64,000 bases of DNA from the NCBI GenBank assembly GCA_963799415.1, contig CAWCXI010000025.1, positions 124,001-188,000 on the forward strand, read 5' to 3'. Under the pieces are notes generated by a model that was not told the DNA's origin, did not search any database, and was given only the letters and a program-made list of their open reading frames with translations. The position numbers and the translations under genes are program-made. Positions 36,285 to 44,863 of the stretch are shown one piece after another. The first letter of the stretch is position 1. Every line of letters starts with the position of its first letter. The DNA comes from JAMXLO01 sp963799415. GTDB taxonomy: Bacteria > Pseudomonadota > Alphaproteobacteria > Acetobacterales > Acetobacteraceae.

Positions 36285-37004
36285 CTATGGCCGTGCTGGG
36301 CTAGGCCAGTTCGGTCGGTCCAGCGGATCGATCGTCCGGGGGCGATCCATGTGATCCTCCACCGCCCGGACACCCGGAACATTCTCGGCCGCCACCACCA
36401 GCGCCTGGCGCAGTGTCTCATCCGGCGCAACGCCCCACAGATGCAAGACGCCGTCGCACACCACGGCATTGATCGCGCCAGGTCCGCCAGCCCATGCCTG
36501 ACAGCGCAACTCGGCGTAGAACGCGTCGCGGATCGCCCTGTCGTCTGGCGTGACCGCGGCTACCGACAGAGTGGTGGCCAGCGCCTGCAACAGGTTGCGC
36601 CGGCTGACGATGCCGACCAGCCTGCCATCACGCGTCACCGGCACACGCTTGATGCGCCTTGTCTCCATAAGGTGTGCAACCGCGGCGATCGGCGTGGTGT
36701 CGGTCACGGTCACCACATCGCGTGTCATGATCTCGGAGGCCTTGCGTCCATGCGAGCGGGTGTAGTCCGCCGCCAATCGGTCAGTGGAGGTCACCAACTC
36801 CAGCCAACGCGACGGGGACGGCTCGGTCCCGGTCTCCGCCCGGCGCAGCAGGTCGCCTTCGCTGATAATGCCGACGATGTGTCCGCCGTCGACGACCGGC
36901 AAGGCGCTGATCTGGCAGTCGAGCATCAGGCGTACCAGCTCGGCCAACGACGTTTCAGGGCTGGCAAAAATCACGTCCGGCGTCATGACATCGGCTGCGT
37001 GCAT
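36285..37004 (-). CDS. CBS-pair protein with C-terminal BON domain
   Basis: 239 aa from the ATG at 37004, with GAGG 9 nt upstream. Two CBS motifs (about residues 7-60, VMTPDVIFASPETSLAELV; about 92-145, EIMTRDVVTVTDTTPIAAV) form a Bateman module that usually binds adenine nucleotides. A BON domain follows (about 158-225, GAINAVVCDGVLHLWGVAPDETLRQAL). This architecture is common in soil proteobacteria and often belongs to redox or hypoxia regulons. The box at 37059-37072 fits that. Confidence 0.88.
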   Translation of the reverse strand: MHAADVMTPDVIFASPETSLAELVRLMLDCQISALPVVDGGHIVGIISEGDLLRRAETGTEPSPSRWLELVTSTDRLAADYTRSHGRKASEIMTRDVVTVTDTTPIAAVAHLMETRRIKRVPVTRDGRLVGIVSRRNLLQALATTLSVAAVTPDDRAIRDAFYAELRCQAWAGGPGAINAVVCDGVLHLWGVAPDETLRQALVVAAENVPGVRAVEDHMDRPRTIDPLDRPNWPSPARP

Positions 37005-37058
37005 CGTGCTGTTCCTCGGCGACATGCGCTGCACTAGGCGGTGGAAGCTGCGCGCGCA

Positions 37059-37072
37059 TTGACCCAGATCAA
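37059..37072 (-). promoter_or_regulatory. FNR/FixK-type box upstream of CBS-BON gene
   Basis: TTGACCCAGATCAA matches TTGAT-N4-ATCAA at 9 of 10 positions and lies 54 nt upstream of the CBS-BON start. It is also 85 nt upstream of the divergent ABC-transporter operon, which it could affect. Confidence 0.6.
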
Positions 37073-37156
37073 TCTGCGCAGCCGCCGGGACGGCGCCCGC
37101 AGCTTGAACCTGTCTGGCTTCGTGCCGATACTGTCTCGATAAACCGGGAGGAAAGC

Positions 37157-38374
37157 ATGGCCAGGGCCAACGTCACACCGTTTACCCGCCGCGCCGTGAT
37201 GCGCGTCGGGCTCGCCGCCGTGGCCGCGCCCACAGTACTGCGCCATGCGCGTGGTGAGACGCCGATCCGGATCGGCATGCCGCTCGCCCTCACCGGACCC
37301 GCCGCCGAAATCGGCCAGCAGATGCGCCACGGGGCGGAATTCTGGGCCAGGCAGGTGAACGCCAAAGGCGGCCTGCTCGGCCGGCAGATCGAATTGCGCG
37401 TCGAGGACACCACCGGTGATCCCGCCACCTGCGTGCGCAAAGCGCAACTCGTCGTCGAGCGCGATGACTGCCACCTGCTGTTTGGCATGGTGCTGTCGTC
37501 CGAGGCGCTGGCGGTGGTCCCGAAGCTCGCCGAATGGAACGCGATCTTCATGTCGTCGGACAATGGCGACGGGCGACTGACCGGCTCGTCTTTTGTACCC
37601 AACTTTTTCCGCGCCAACATCTCCGGGCCAATGGAGACACGTGTGATCTCCCTATGGCTGCGCCGCGGCGAGATGGAGAACTTCTTCGCGATCGGCATGG
37701 ACTATGCCTGGGGACACAACAGCATCGACGTGTTCCAGGATGAGGTGAAGAAGGCGAAGAAGAATTTTGTCGGTGCCGTGTTCTCGCCGATCGGCACAAA
37801 GGACTTTTCGACCTACATCACCAAGATCCGTCAGGCCGGCGCCGATGCCTGCTTCATCGTGATGCAGGGCGCCGACAACAACGCGTTCCTGTCGCAGGCG
37901 CACGAGTACCGTTTGGCCGACAAGGTGCAGCTGCTCACCTCGATCGTCGATCTGAACAGTATCCATGCGGTTGGCGATGCCGCGCTCGGGCTCGTCGGTT
38001 CGACGCGCTATGTATTCACCATCGACAATCCGGCGAACAAAGCCTTCGTCGAGGCGTGGCGCAAGGAATACGGTGCCGAGCCGGACGTTTTCGAGGGTGA
38101 GCAGTGGCAGGCGTGCCAGCTTCTCCAGGCTGGCATCGAGAAGGCGAATAGCATCGAGACCGACAAGCTGCGTGCCGCGCTGGAGACGGTCGCGGTGGAT
38201 TCGATCAAGGGTCACGTCGCCATCCGCGCATGCGACCACCAGGCGGTGCAAGGCGGCTACATGGTGAAGGTCGCGAAGCCAGAGGGCTCCAAGACACCGG
38301 TGCCGGAGATCATCGCGACGTACCCTGGCGACGAGGTCACGCCAGCCTGCCGGCAGATGACCTTCGACAGCTGA
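37157..38374 (+). CDS. branched-chain amino-acid type ABC transporter substrate-binding protein
   Basis: 405 aa with GGGAGG 8 nt before the ATG. A twin-Arg-like N-terminus (TRRAVMRVGLAAVAAPT) suggests Tat or Sec export. The mature protein is a Peripla_BP_6 (LivJ-type) fold: IRIGMPLALTGPAAEIGQQM, NAKGGLLGRQIEL, and a ligand region of two lobes. Such proteins bind amino acids, amides, urea or aromatic acids; the ligand here is unknown. It is the first gene of a five-gene transporter operon. Confidence 0.88.
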   Translation: MARANVTPFTRRAVMRVGLAAVAAPTVLRHARGETPIRIGMPLALTGPAAEIGQQMRHGAEFWARQVNAKGGLLGRQIELRVEDTTGDPATCVRKAQLVVERDDCHLLFGMVLSSEALAVVPKLAEWNAIFMSSDNGDGRLTGSSFVPNFFRANISGPMETRVISLWLRRGEMENFFAIGMDYAWGHNSIDVFQDEVKKAKKNFVGAVFSPIGTKDFSTYITKIRQAGADACFIVMQGADNNAFLSQAHEYRLADKVQLLTSIVDLNSIHAVGDAALGLVGSTRYVFTIDNPANKAFVEAWRKEYGAEPDVFEGEQWQACQLLQAGIEKANSIETDKLRAALETVAVDSIKGHVAIRACDHQAVQGGYMVKVAKPEGSKTPVPEIIATYPGDEVTPACRQMTFDS

Positions 38375-38429
38375 GCATGGCGCCCAACCAGTCCTCCCGC
38401 TCCCAATTCCGTGGCCCCGCTGCACCCTG

Positions 38430-39300
38430 ATGGACTTTCTCGGCTTCCTCATCACCCAGTGCCTCAACGCCCTGTCGCAAGCAGCCTTGCTGTTCTTCCT
38501 CGGCGTTGGCCTGACACTGATCTTCGGGATCATGCGCATCGTGAACTTCGCGCACGGCGCGTTCTTCATGCTGGGCGCATTTGTCGGCTATTCCTCGGTC
38601 ACCATCGTCGGGAACTTCTGGGCAGCCCTCCTCATCGCACCAATTTTGGTCGGCGGCTTCGGTGCCTTATTCGAAATCGGCATTCTCCGCCGGCTCTACC
38701 GCCGTGATCACAGCGCCTTTCTGATGGTGACGTTCGGCCTCACGCTGATAATGGGCGAGGCAATCCGCCTGATCTGGGGCGTCAACGCACTCGAGGTCCC
38801 CGCGCCACCGGCGCTCTCGGGCATCGTTTTCATCCTCGACGAACCGTTTCCCATCTACCGCCTGTTCCTCGCCGGTGCCGGCATCGTGGTGGCGATCGCC
38901 ATGTGGCAGTTCCTCGAGCGTACGCGACTGGGTCTGCTGATCCGCGCCACGTCGCAGAACGCCGAGATGGTGCACGCCCTCGGCACCGACGTGCGCCTGG
39001 TGCGTTCCGCCGTGTTCGGTATCGGCTGTGGCCTGGCGGGCATCGGCGGCGTCCTTGCTGCACCTCTGGTGACCGCCTCGCTTGCCATGGCACCGAATGC
39101 CGTTATCGACACCTTCGTCATCGTCATCATCGGCGGCATGGGCAGCTTCCTAGGTTCCGCGATCGGCGCACTGCTCGTCGCGTTTGTTCAGGTGTTCGGC
39201 ACCTACTACTTCCCCGACCTCGCACTCGCCCTGATGTATCTGGTCATGCTCACCGGTACTCGTCGTTCGCCCCGGTGGCCTTCTCGGCAAGGAATTGTAA
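38430..39300 (+). CDS. ABC transporter permease LivH-type, frameshifted near 39255
   Basis: About eight membrane segments with LivH motifs (GLTLIFGIMRIVNFAHGAFFMLGAF, and the EAA-like loop RATSQNAEMVHALG). The natural ending VLVVRPGGLLGKEL and its TAA (39298-39300) are out of frame because of one surplus G: ACCGGTACTC seen, ACC-GTA-CTC expected. As a result the raw frame runs straight into the next permease. Corrected length is 289 aa. It forms the membrane channel with LivM. Confidence 0.85.
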
Positions 39301-40278
39301 TGCGATTCTGGTGCGGACTCGCTGCCGTCGCATGCCTGCTTGCACTCGCGCCCGCCGGACTGCCGCCCTATGCGATGACGCTGCTGACCGAGGCGCTCAT
39401 CCTCGGCCTGTGCGCCATGAGCCTCGACCTCATGGTCGGCTATACGCGACTGCTGTCGTTCGGGCACGCCGCGGCATACGGTCTCGGCGCGTATATCTGC
39501 GGCAACCTGCTGCTACACACCACCATCCCGCTGGTGTTCGCCGTGCCGATTGCCGCGGTGTTCAGCGGCATCGCGGCGATCGGTATCGCCTGGGTGTGCA
39601 CGCTTGCGTCCGGCGTGTCGTTCTCGATGCTGACGCTAGCTTTCGCGCAACTGCTCTACGCGGTGGCCTTCAAGTGGACCTCGGTCACCGGCGCCTCCGA
39701 CGGATTGGCGGGAATTCCGCGCAGCCCGGGCCCGTTCGGCATCGCCTTCTTCGCCGGAAAGTCGGGCTTCTACTATTCTGGTACTCGCCTGCCTGCTCAG
39801 TGCCTTCGTGTCTTGCCGGGCGCTGGTGCGCTCGCCATTCGGCGCGGTGCTACGTGGTATCCGAGAGAACGAGGCGAAGACGCTGTCGCTCGGCTATAAC
39901 ACGCGCCACTACAAGATCGCCGTCGTGGCGATTTCGTTCGCATTCGGCGGGCTCGCGGGCGCGCTCTACGCGCCATTCGCCGGCTTCGCCAACACCGAGC
40001 TACTGTTCTGGCTTTTCTCAGGCCAGGTGCTGATCATGGTGATCGTCGGCGGCGCCGGCACATTGATCGGACCGATCATCGGCGCAGCGTTCTTCATGCT
40101 GGTATCCAACCTGCTCAGCTCGTGGACCGATTCCTGGGCATTGTTTTTCGGCCTGATTTTCATCCTGTTCGTGCTGTTCGCTCCGCAGGGCATCTGGGGC
40201 CTCGCGACAGGCGCGTTCACCGGCAAGCCGCCAACCGCGAGACGAGGGCGATGGCGCTCCTTGAACTGGACGGGCTGA
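39300..40278 (+). CDS. ABC transporter permease LivM-type, frameshifted near 39778
   Basis: The ATG overlaps the LivH TAA by one base. It has about nine membrane segments, with LivM hallmarks SLDLMVGYTRLLSFGHAAAYGLGAY and, after the break, LVRSPFGAVLRGIRENE (the cytoplasmic EAA loop). One surplus base in TATTCTGGTACTC shifts the frame; after correction the protein is 325 aa. It overlaps the LivG gene by 28 nt. The second permease of the transporter. Confidence 0.85.
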
Positions 40279-41000
40279 CACGCCGCTTTGGCGGCATCAT
40301 CGCCGTCGATCGCGTGACAATGCGTGTCGAGGTGGGCGAGGTACGCGCCGTTATCGGCCCGAACGGTGCCGGCAAATCGACGCTGTTCAACCTCATCACC
40401 GGCGTGGTGAAGGCATCCGAGGGTAACGTGCGGTTCGACGACGAGACGTTGACCGGTCTGTCGCCCTACAGCGTCTGTCAGCGGGGCATATCGCGAACGT
40501 TCCAGATCACAGCGCTGTTTCCCGAAATGACCGCGCGTGAGAATGCGCGTCTCGCGGCGCAGGCACGGCACGCACGGCGCTGGCAGCCCTGTGGCGGAGG
40601 CGCGGTATTCGGCGATGCGCAGCAGCGCGGTGATGCGGCATTGGAACGGATGGGGTTGACGCATGTCGCGACGCGGCCGGCCGGTTTACTATCGCACGGC
40701 GATCAGCGGCTGCTTGAAGTCGCGATGGCACTGGCGCAGCAGCCACGCCTGCTGCTGCTGGATGAGCCGACGCAGGGGCTTTCCGTGGAAGAGACGGCAC
40801 AGGCCGTAGATACGCTCGCTGGCCTGTTATCGGATGGTGCGATGACCGTACTGTTGGTGGAACACGACATGGAGGTGGTGTTCCGCCTGGCCGGCATGAT
40901 CACCGTTCTGCATCGCGGCTCAGTGATCGCCGACGGCTCGCCGGAGCAGGTCAAAGCGAATGCCGACGTGCAGCGTGCCTATCTCGGAGGCCTCGCCTGA
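40251..41000 (+). CDS. ABC transporter ATP-binding protein LivG-type
   Basis: 249 aa from the ATG at 40251, with GAGGG just upstream. Walker A GPNGAGKST, signature LSHGDQRLLEVAMAL, Walker B RLLLLDEPTQGLS and switch His in VEHDMEVVF. The GISRTFQ Q-loop is characteristic of LivG rather than LivF. It hydrolyses ATP to drive uptake. Its stop overlaps the LivF start by one base. Confidence 0.92.
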   Translation: MALLELDGLTRRFGGIIAVDRVTMRVEVGEVRAVIGPNGAGKSTLFNLITGVVKASEGNVRFDDETLTGLSPYSVCQRGISRTFQITALFPEMTARENARLAAQARHARRWQPCGGGAVFGDAQQRGDAALERMGLTHVATRPAGLLSHGDQRLLEVAMALAQQPRLLLLDEPTQGLSVEETAQAVDTLAGLLSDGAMTVLLVEHDMEVVFRLAGMITVLHRGSVIADGSPEQVKANADVQRAYLGGLA

Positions 41001-41695
41001 TGCTGACGATCAAGGACCTCAACACGCACTATGGCGCGAGCCACGTGTTGCAGGGCGTCGATCTGGTCGTGCCGGAGGGCCGCATCTGTTCGGTTCTTGG
41101 TCGCAACGGCGTCGGCAAGACGACGACACTGCGCACGGTGATGGGACTGGTACCGCCGAGTGGCGGAGGCGTGCTGCTTGATGGCGCGGACATCACCGGC
41201 TGGCCGCCGCATCGTGTCGCTCGTGCGGGCGTCGCGTATGTGCCGGAGGGACGGCTGATCTTTCCCGACCTCACAGTTGTTGAGAACATTCGTGTCGCAG
41301 AACGCCGGACGTCGCGGTCCTGGCCGATGCCGCGGCTGATGGAGCTTTTCCCGCCGCTGCGCGAAAGGGCGTCGAGTCGTGGTGGAACACTGTCGGGCGG
41401 CGAACAGCAGATGCTGGCGATCGCGCGTGCGCTGGTGAGCGATCCGAAGGTGATGCTGCTGGATGAGCCGAGCCAGGGCCTGGCGCCGCTGGTGGTGCGC
41501 GAACTGGCCCAGGTGATCCGTGGCCTGCCGAGCCAGGGCGTGACGGTACTGCTGATCGAGCAGAACATGCGCCTGGCAGAGGCGGTGGCGGATGAGATCC
41601 ACATCATGGTGAAAGGGCGCATCGTGTATGCCGCGTCGCCCGAACGGTTTCGCTCCGAGGAAGCGGAAATCCGCAGTCGTTATCTGACAGTTTGA
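41000..41695 (+). CDS. ABC transporter ATP-binding protein LivF-type
   Basis: 231 aa. Walker A GRNGVGKTT, LivF Q-loop VAYVPEGRLIF, signature LSGGEQQMLAIARAL, Walker B VMLLDEPSQGL and the switch region IEQNMRLA are all LivF-typical. It is the second ATPase of the heterodimer and the last gene of the transporter; the first SDR follows after 17 nt. Confidence 0.92.
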   Translation: MLTIKDLNTHYGASHVLQGVDLVVPEGRICSVLGRNGVGKTTTLRTVMGLVPPSGGGVLLDGADITGWPPHRVARAGVAYVPEGRLIFPDLTVVENIRVAERRTSRSWPMPRLMELFPPLRERASSRGGTLSGGEQQMLAIARALVSDPKVMLLDEPSQGLAPLVVRELAQVIRGLPSQGVTVLLIEQNMRLAEAVADEIHIMVKGRIVYAASPERFRSEEAEIRSRYLTV

Positions 41696-41712
41696 GAACG
41701 GGGAGGAAGTCC

Positions 41713-42478
41713 ATGGACCTAAACCTGCGCGGCAGGACCGCTCTGATCACCGGCGCGTCCAAGGGTATCGGCCGCGGCGCTGCCGAAGTTCTGGCAGAGG
41801 AAGGTGTCAACGTCATCCTGGTCGCGCGCACGAAGACGGACCTCGATGCGGTGCGCGACACAATCGCGTCTCGCTGGAATGTGCGGGCGCAGGTACATGC
41901 GCTCGACATCTCGGACAGCGCGAACGTAGACAGGCTTGCCGCGCTGCATCCCGACATCGACATCCTGGTGAACAACGCCGGCGCCATCCCTGGCGGCAAC
42001 CTGCAAGAGATCAACGAAGCGCGCTGGCGCGAGGCCTGGGACCTGAAGGTGTTCGGCTACATCAACATGTGCCGCCGCTTCTACGCCTTGATGCAGCAGC
42101 ACCGTCGCGGCGTCATCATCAACATCCTCGGCATGGCGGGCGAGCGGATGGATGCGAGCTATATCGCGGGATCTGCCGGCAACGCCGGACTGATGGCTTT
42201 CACCAGGGCGCTGGGTGGCGCCGCATCCGCGGACAATCTGCGAGTCGTCGGCATCAACCCTGGCGCCATCGCGACCGACCGGCTGGTGACGATCATGAAA
42301 AAGCGCGCGCAGGACCGTTTGGGAGACGCCAACCGCTGGGAGGAGCTGATGAAGCCGCCACGTCGCGGAGGAAATCGGCTGGATGGTGGCCTTCCTCGCG
42401 TCGGACAAGTCGGCCTATACCAGCGGCACAATCATCACCATCGACGGCGGCGCCGCCAATCGCGGGCCGATGTTCTGA
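41713..42478 (+). CDS. short-chain dehydrogenase/reductase, frameshifted near 42366
   Basis: GGGAGG lies 7 nt before the ATG. NAD(P) motif TGASKGIGRG, then NNAGAIPGG and the substrate-loop region NPGAIATDRLVT. The usual YxxxK is absent: the corresponding segment ASYIAGSAGNAGLMAFT keeps a Tyr but has Asn where Lys is expected. After one surplus base near 42366 the frame resumes EEIGWMVAFLASDKSAYTSGTIITIDGG, the standard C-terminus. Corrected length is 254 aa. It follows the transporter and precedes a second SDR, so both may process the imported substrate. Confidence 0.82.
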
Positions 42479-42488
42479 GGAGCACCGA

Positions 42489-43229
42489 ATGAACCTGCAA
42501 GGCAAGGTCGCCGTCGTCACCGGAGCAAGCGGCGGCATCGGCTCTGCCACCGCGCGTCGGTTCGCCGAAGCAGGCTGCCGGGTTGTCGTCGGCTACAACA
42601 ATCGCGCCGCCGAAGCGGAGAAAGTGGCGGCGGACCTGCCGGGCAGCGGTCATCGCACGGCACGCATGCCGATGGAGGACAGCGCGGCGCTGCGCGATGT
42701 CGGGGCGATGGTTGAACGCGAATATGGAAGCTGCGACGTGCTGGTGAACTCCGCCGGATTCACGCGGATGATAGCACACGCCGACCTCGAGACACTGACC
42801 GATGAGCTGATTGATGCGATCTTCGTTGCCAACGTGCGCGGACCGTTCGCCACCATCCGTGCCTTCGCACCTCTTATGAAGCGGTCCGACGATGCGGTAA
42901 TTGTCAACATCTCCTCGGGGGCGGCGCTTTCCGGCGGTGGCAGCAACATCGCGCATGGCGCATCCAAGGCAGCCATTGACACGATGACGAAGTCGCTGGC
43001 GCGTGTGCTTGGGCCGAACATCCGCGTGGTGTCGGTATCGCCCGGCGCGGTGGACACCGGCTTCGTGCCCGGCCGCACCACGGAGACGGTGGAGCGCGCG
43101 GCGCAGCGCACGCCGTTGAAGCGCGTGGTTCAGGCGGACGAGGTGGCGCAGACGGTGATGGCCGCGGTCACGCTGATGACGGCGACGACAGGGAGCATTC
43201 TGCTGGTCGAGGGCGGGTCACTGCTGTAG
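42489..43229 (+). CDS. short-chain dehydrogenase/reductase with His in place of catalytic Tyr
   Basis: 246 aa. N-terminal TGASGGIGSATA, NSAG, and the catalytic region NISSGAALSGGG...IAHGASKAAI. The position of Tyr in YxxxK is His (codon CAT), while Lys and the upstream Ser are kept. The C-terminal SPGAVDTGF and ILLVEGG are normal. Loss of the Tyr would impair the usual proton transfer, so either activity is changed or CAT is a one-base variant of TAT. Closest in style to FabG-like reductases. Confidence 0.85.
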   Translation: MNLQGKVAVVTGASGGIGSATARRFAEAGCRVVVGYNNRAAEAEKVAADLPGSGHRTARMPMEDSAALRDVGAMVEREYGSCDVLVNSAGFTRMIAHADLETLTDELIDAIFVANVRGPFATIRAFAPLMKRSDDAVIVNISSGAALSGGGSNIAHGASKAAIDTMTKSLARVLGPNIRVVSVSPGAVDTGFVPGRTTETVERAAQRTPLKRVVQADEVAQTVMAAVTLMTATTGSILLVEGGSLL

Positions 43230-43237
43230 CAACCTGT

Positions 43238-43319
43238 CATTGCGAGGAGCGTAAGCGACGAAGCAATCCCCAGCTCTATCTTGCCTGGAGATTGCTGCGT
43301 CGCTTCGCTCCTCGCAATG
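43238..43319. repeat. REP-type palindrome (copy 1), host of the IS insertion
   Basis: An 82-bp palindrome: left arm CATTGCGAGGAGCG... and right arm ...CGCTCCTCGCAATG, separated by a short centre. Related copies occur at 52075-52154 and, as a half copy, at 55894-55930. Such elements are dispersed in many alphaproteobacterial genomes. Confidence 0.85.
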
Positions 43320-43396
43320 CTGGTGGACGGCCCCCTGACGGCATCATTGTGCCAAGCTGGCCATGGATGACAGGGCAGCGAAGGAGACCGTCCGTG

Positions 43397-44422
43397 ATGG
43401 AGCGTAGCATCATTGGGATCGACCTTGCGAAGAACGTGTTCCAACTGCATGCGGAAGACGCGGCGGGGCATGTGCTGTGGCGCACAACGGCTGCGCCGCG
43501 AGGAGCTGGCGCGGTTCCTCGCCAAACAGCCGCCGTCGCTGATCGGCATGGAGGCATGTGGCTCGGCGCATCACTGGGGCCGCGTGCTCAGCGGCAAGGC
43601 CACGAGGTACGGCTGATGCACGCGAAGTATGTGAAGGCCTATGTCAAACGCGGCAAGAGCGATCTGCGTGACGCGGAGGCCTGCTGCGAGGCCGTGCAGC
43701 GGTCCAACATGCGGTTCGTGCCGGTGAAAAGCGTCGAGCAGCAGGTGGGACGAGCGTTGGAACGGTCGCGCGATCTGCTGGTGAAGCAGCGGACCCAGAT
43801 CATCAATGCGACGCGCGGTATGCTGACCGAGATGGGCATCGTTGCCGGCACTGGCCTGCGGGGCTTCAAGGCCTTGGTCGCTCGCATCGACGCCGGCGAT
43901 CCGCGCCATCCCGGCGTTGCTGCTGAGCGCGCTCAGGCCGCTGGTCGAGCAATGGCGCGCGTTGGACGCCGAGCATCGAGGAACTCGAAGCCCGCATCGT
44001 CGCATGCGCCAGGAGCGATGAGCGCATGCGTCGCCTGCAACAGATCCCCGGCGTCGGTCCGCTGATCGCCCACGCGCTGGTGATGGCGGTCGGCGATGCG
44101 CGCCGCTTCGACACCGCGCGCGACTGTGCCGCCTGGATCGGCCTGACGCCGCTCACCAACAACAGTGCCGAGAAGACCCGCATCGGCCACATCAGCCGAC
44201 AGGGCGATCACAGTCTGCGACGATTGCTGGTGCTCGGCGCCGCCGATCTGATGCGCCGGGCCAGAGTGAAGCCGGGCCAGGCCAGTGCCTGGGTGCAGGG
44301 CATCATGGCGCGCAGGCCGTTCAAGGTCGCAACCGTCGCCCAGGCGGCGAGGATCGGCACGCATCGCCTGGGCGATGCTGCGCTCGGGCGACAACTATCG
44401 GGCCGTGGCGGCGCATCCCTGA
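43397..44422 (+). pseudogene. IS110/IS1111 family transposase, multiply frameshifted
   Basis: Starts IIGIDLAKNVFQLHAED, the first Asp-containing strand of the IS110 RuvC-like DEDD domain. Later come GHEVRLMHAKYVKAYVKRGKSDLRDA and the C-terminal Transposase_20 region IPGVGPLIAHAL...RDCAAWIGLTP. To read the whole protein (about 340 aa, ending RSGDNYRAVAAHP) five shifts are needed, near 43482, 43597, 43893, 43970 and 44370. Four look like one-base gains and one like a loss in a GGG run. Either the copy has decayed or this stretch is error-rich. Confidence 0.8.
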
Positions 44423-44837
44423 TGCCGGTGCCGCGGAGATTGACCTATCCGGACACCGATTGCGCTCGCGCCGTGGCGTGCGGCGTCAAGCCCGGAGCCG
44501 CCGCTGGCGGTCGCTGCGCGAGGCTTGACCCCGCACGCTACGGCGAAGCCTCGCTCGGGATCGGATTTGGCCAGGGCAACAATCTTCTGTGGCAGCAACA
44601 CTCGGGCCGCACCTCACGACCCTATCGCGCAAGGAGCAAACCGCACCGACGGCAATTTGGTCAGGACCAGAACCAGGACACTCCGTTCTGTCATCGCGCG
44701 CTCAGCACGTCGCAATGCTGGGAGACCTGGTTCGCGTTACCCATCGGGGCCAGCGGTCTTTCCAGACCGCACAAACAGGCCGGATACATGAACGCTCCAG
44801 ACCGCTACGCCGTCACCGCTTTTGCTGCTTGCCTAAC
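44423..44837 (+). ncRNA. non-coding 3' end of the IS110/IS1111 element, possible bridge RNA
   Basis: 415 nt between the transposase stop and the right inverted repeat have no convincing coding frame. They contain an 8-bp perfect stem, GTCAAGCC (44485-44492) with GGCTTGAC (44522-44529), enclosing a second hairpin CCGCC/GGCGG (44498-44510). In IS1111-group elements the target-specifying bridge RNA comes from the non-coding end; the position and folding here fit, but no boundaries can be set by eye. Confidence 0.35.
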
Positions 44838-44863
44838 GGGGGCCGTCCATACATGACAGTGGT

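Larger units (their letters stand above)
43324..44849 (+). mobile_element. IS110 family (IS1111-type) insertion sequence
   Basis: A transposase of the DEDD type lies between perfect 12-bp inverted repeats, TGGACGGCCCCC (43324-43335) and GGGGGCCGTCCA (44838-44849); subterminal inverted repeats are a mark of the IS1111 subgroup. The element is about 1.53 kb. Outside it, the left flank ends in the REP right arm (CTCGCAATG) and the right flank begins ATGACAG, which is how the intact REP copy at 52075-52154 continues. So the element sits in the tail of a REP palindrome. There is no ordinary target duplication, as expected for this family. Confidence 0.85.

Noticed and set aside
38430..39899. A single 489-aa permease reading frame
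   Set aside because: It is LivH running into LivM because of one surplus base; the native LivH ending RPGGLLGKEL and TAA lie in the next frame, directly overlapping the LivM ATG.
44423..44863. Coding sequence downstream of the IS110 transposase (frame to 44856)
   Set aside because: The frame is a shifted continuation; the native transposase end RSGDNYRAVAAHP stops at 44422 and the rest has no protein-like composition.
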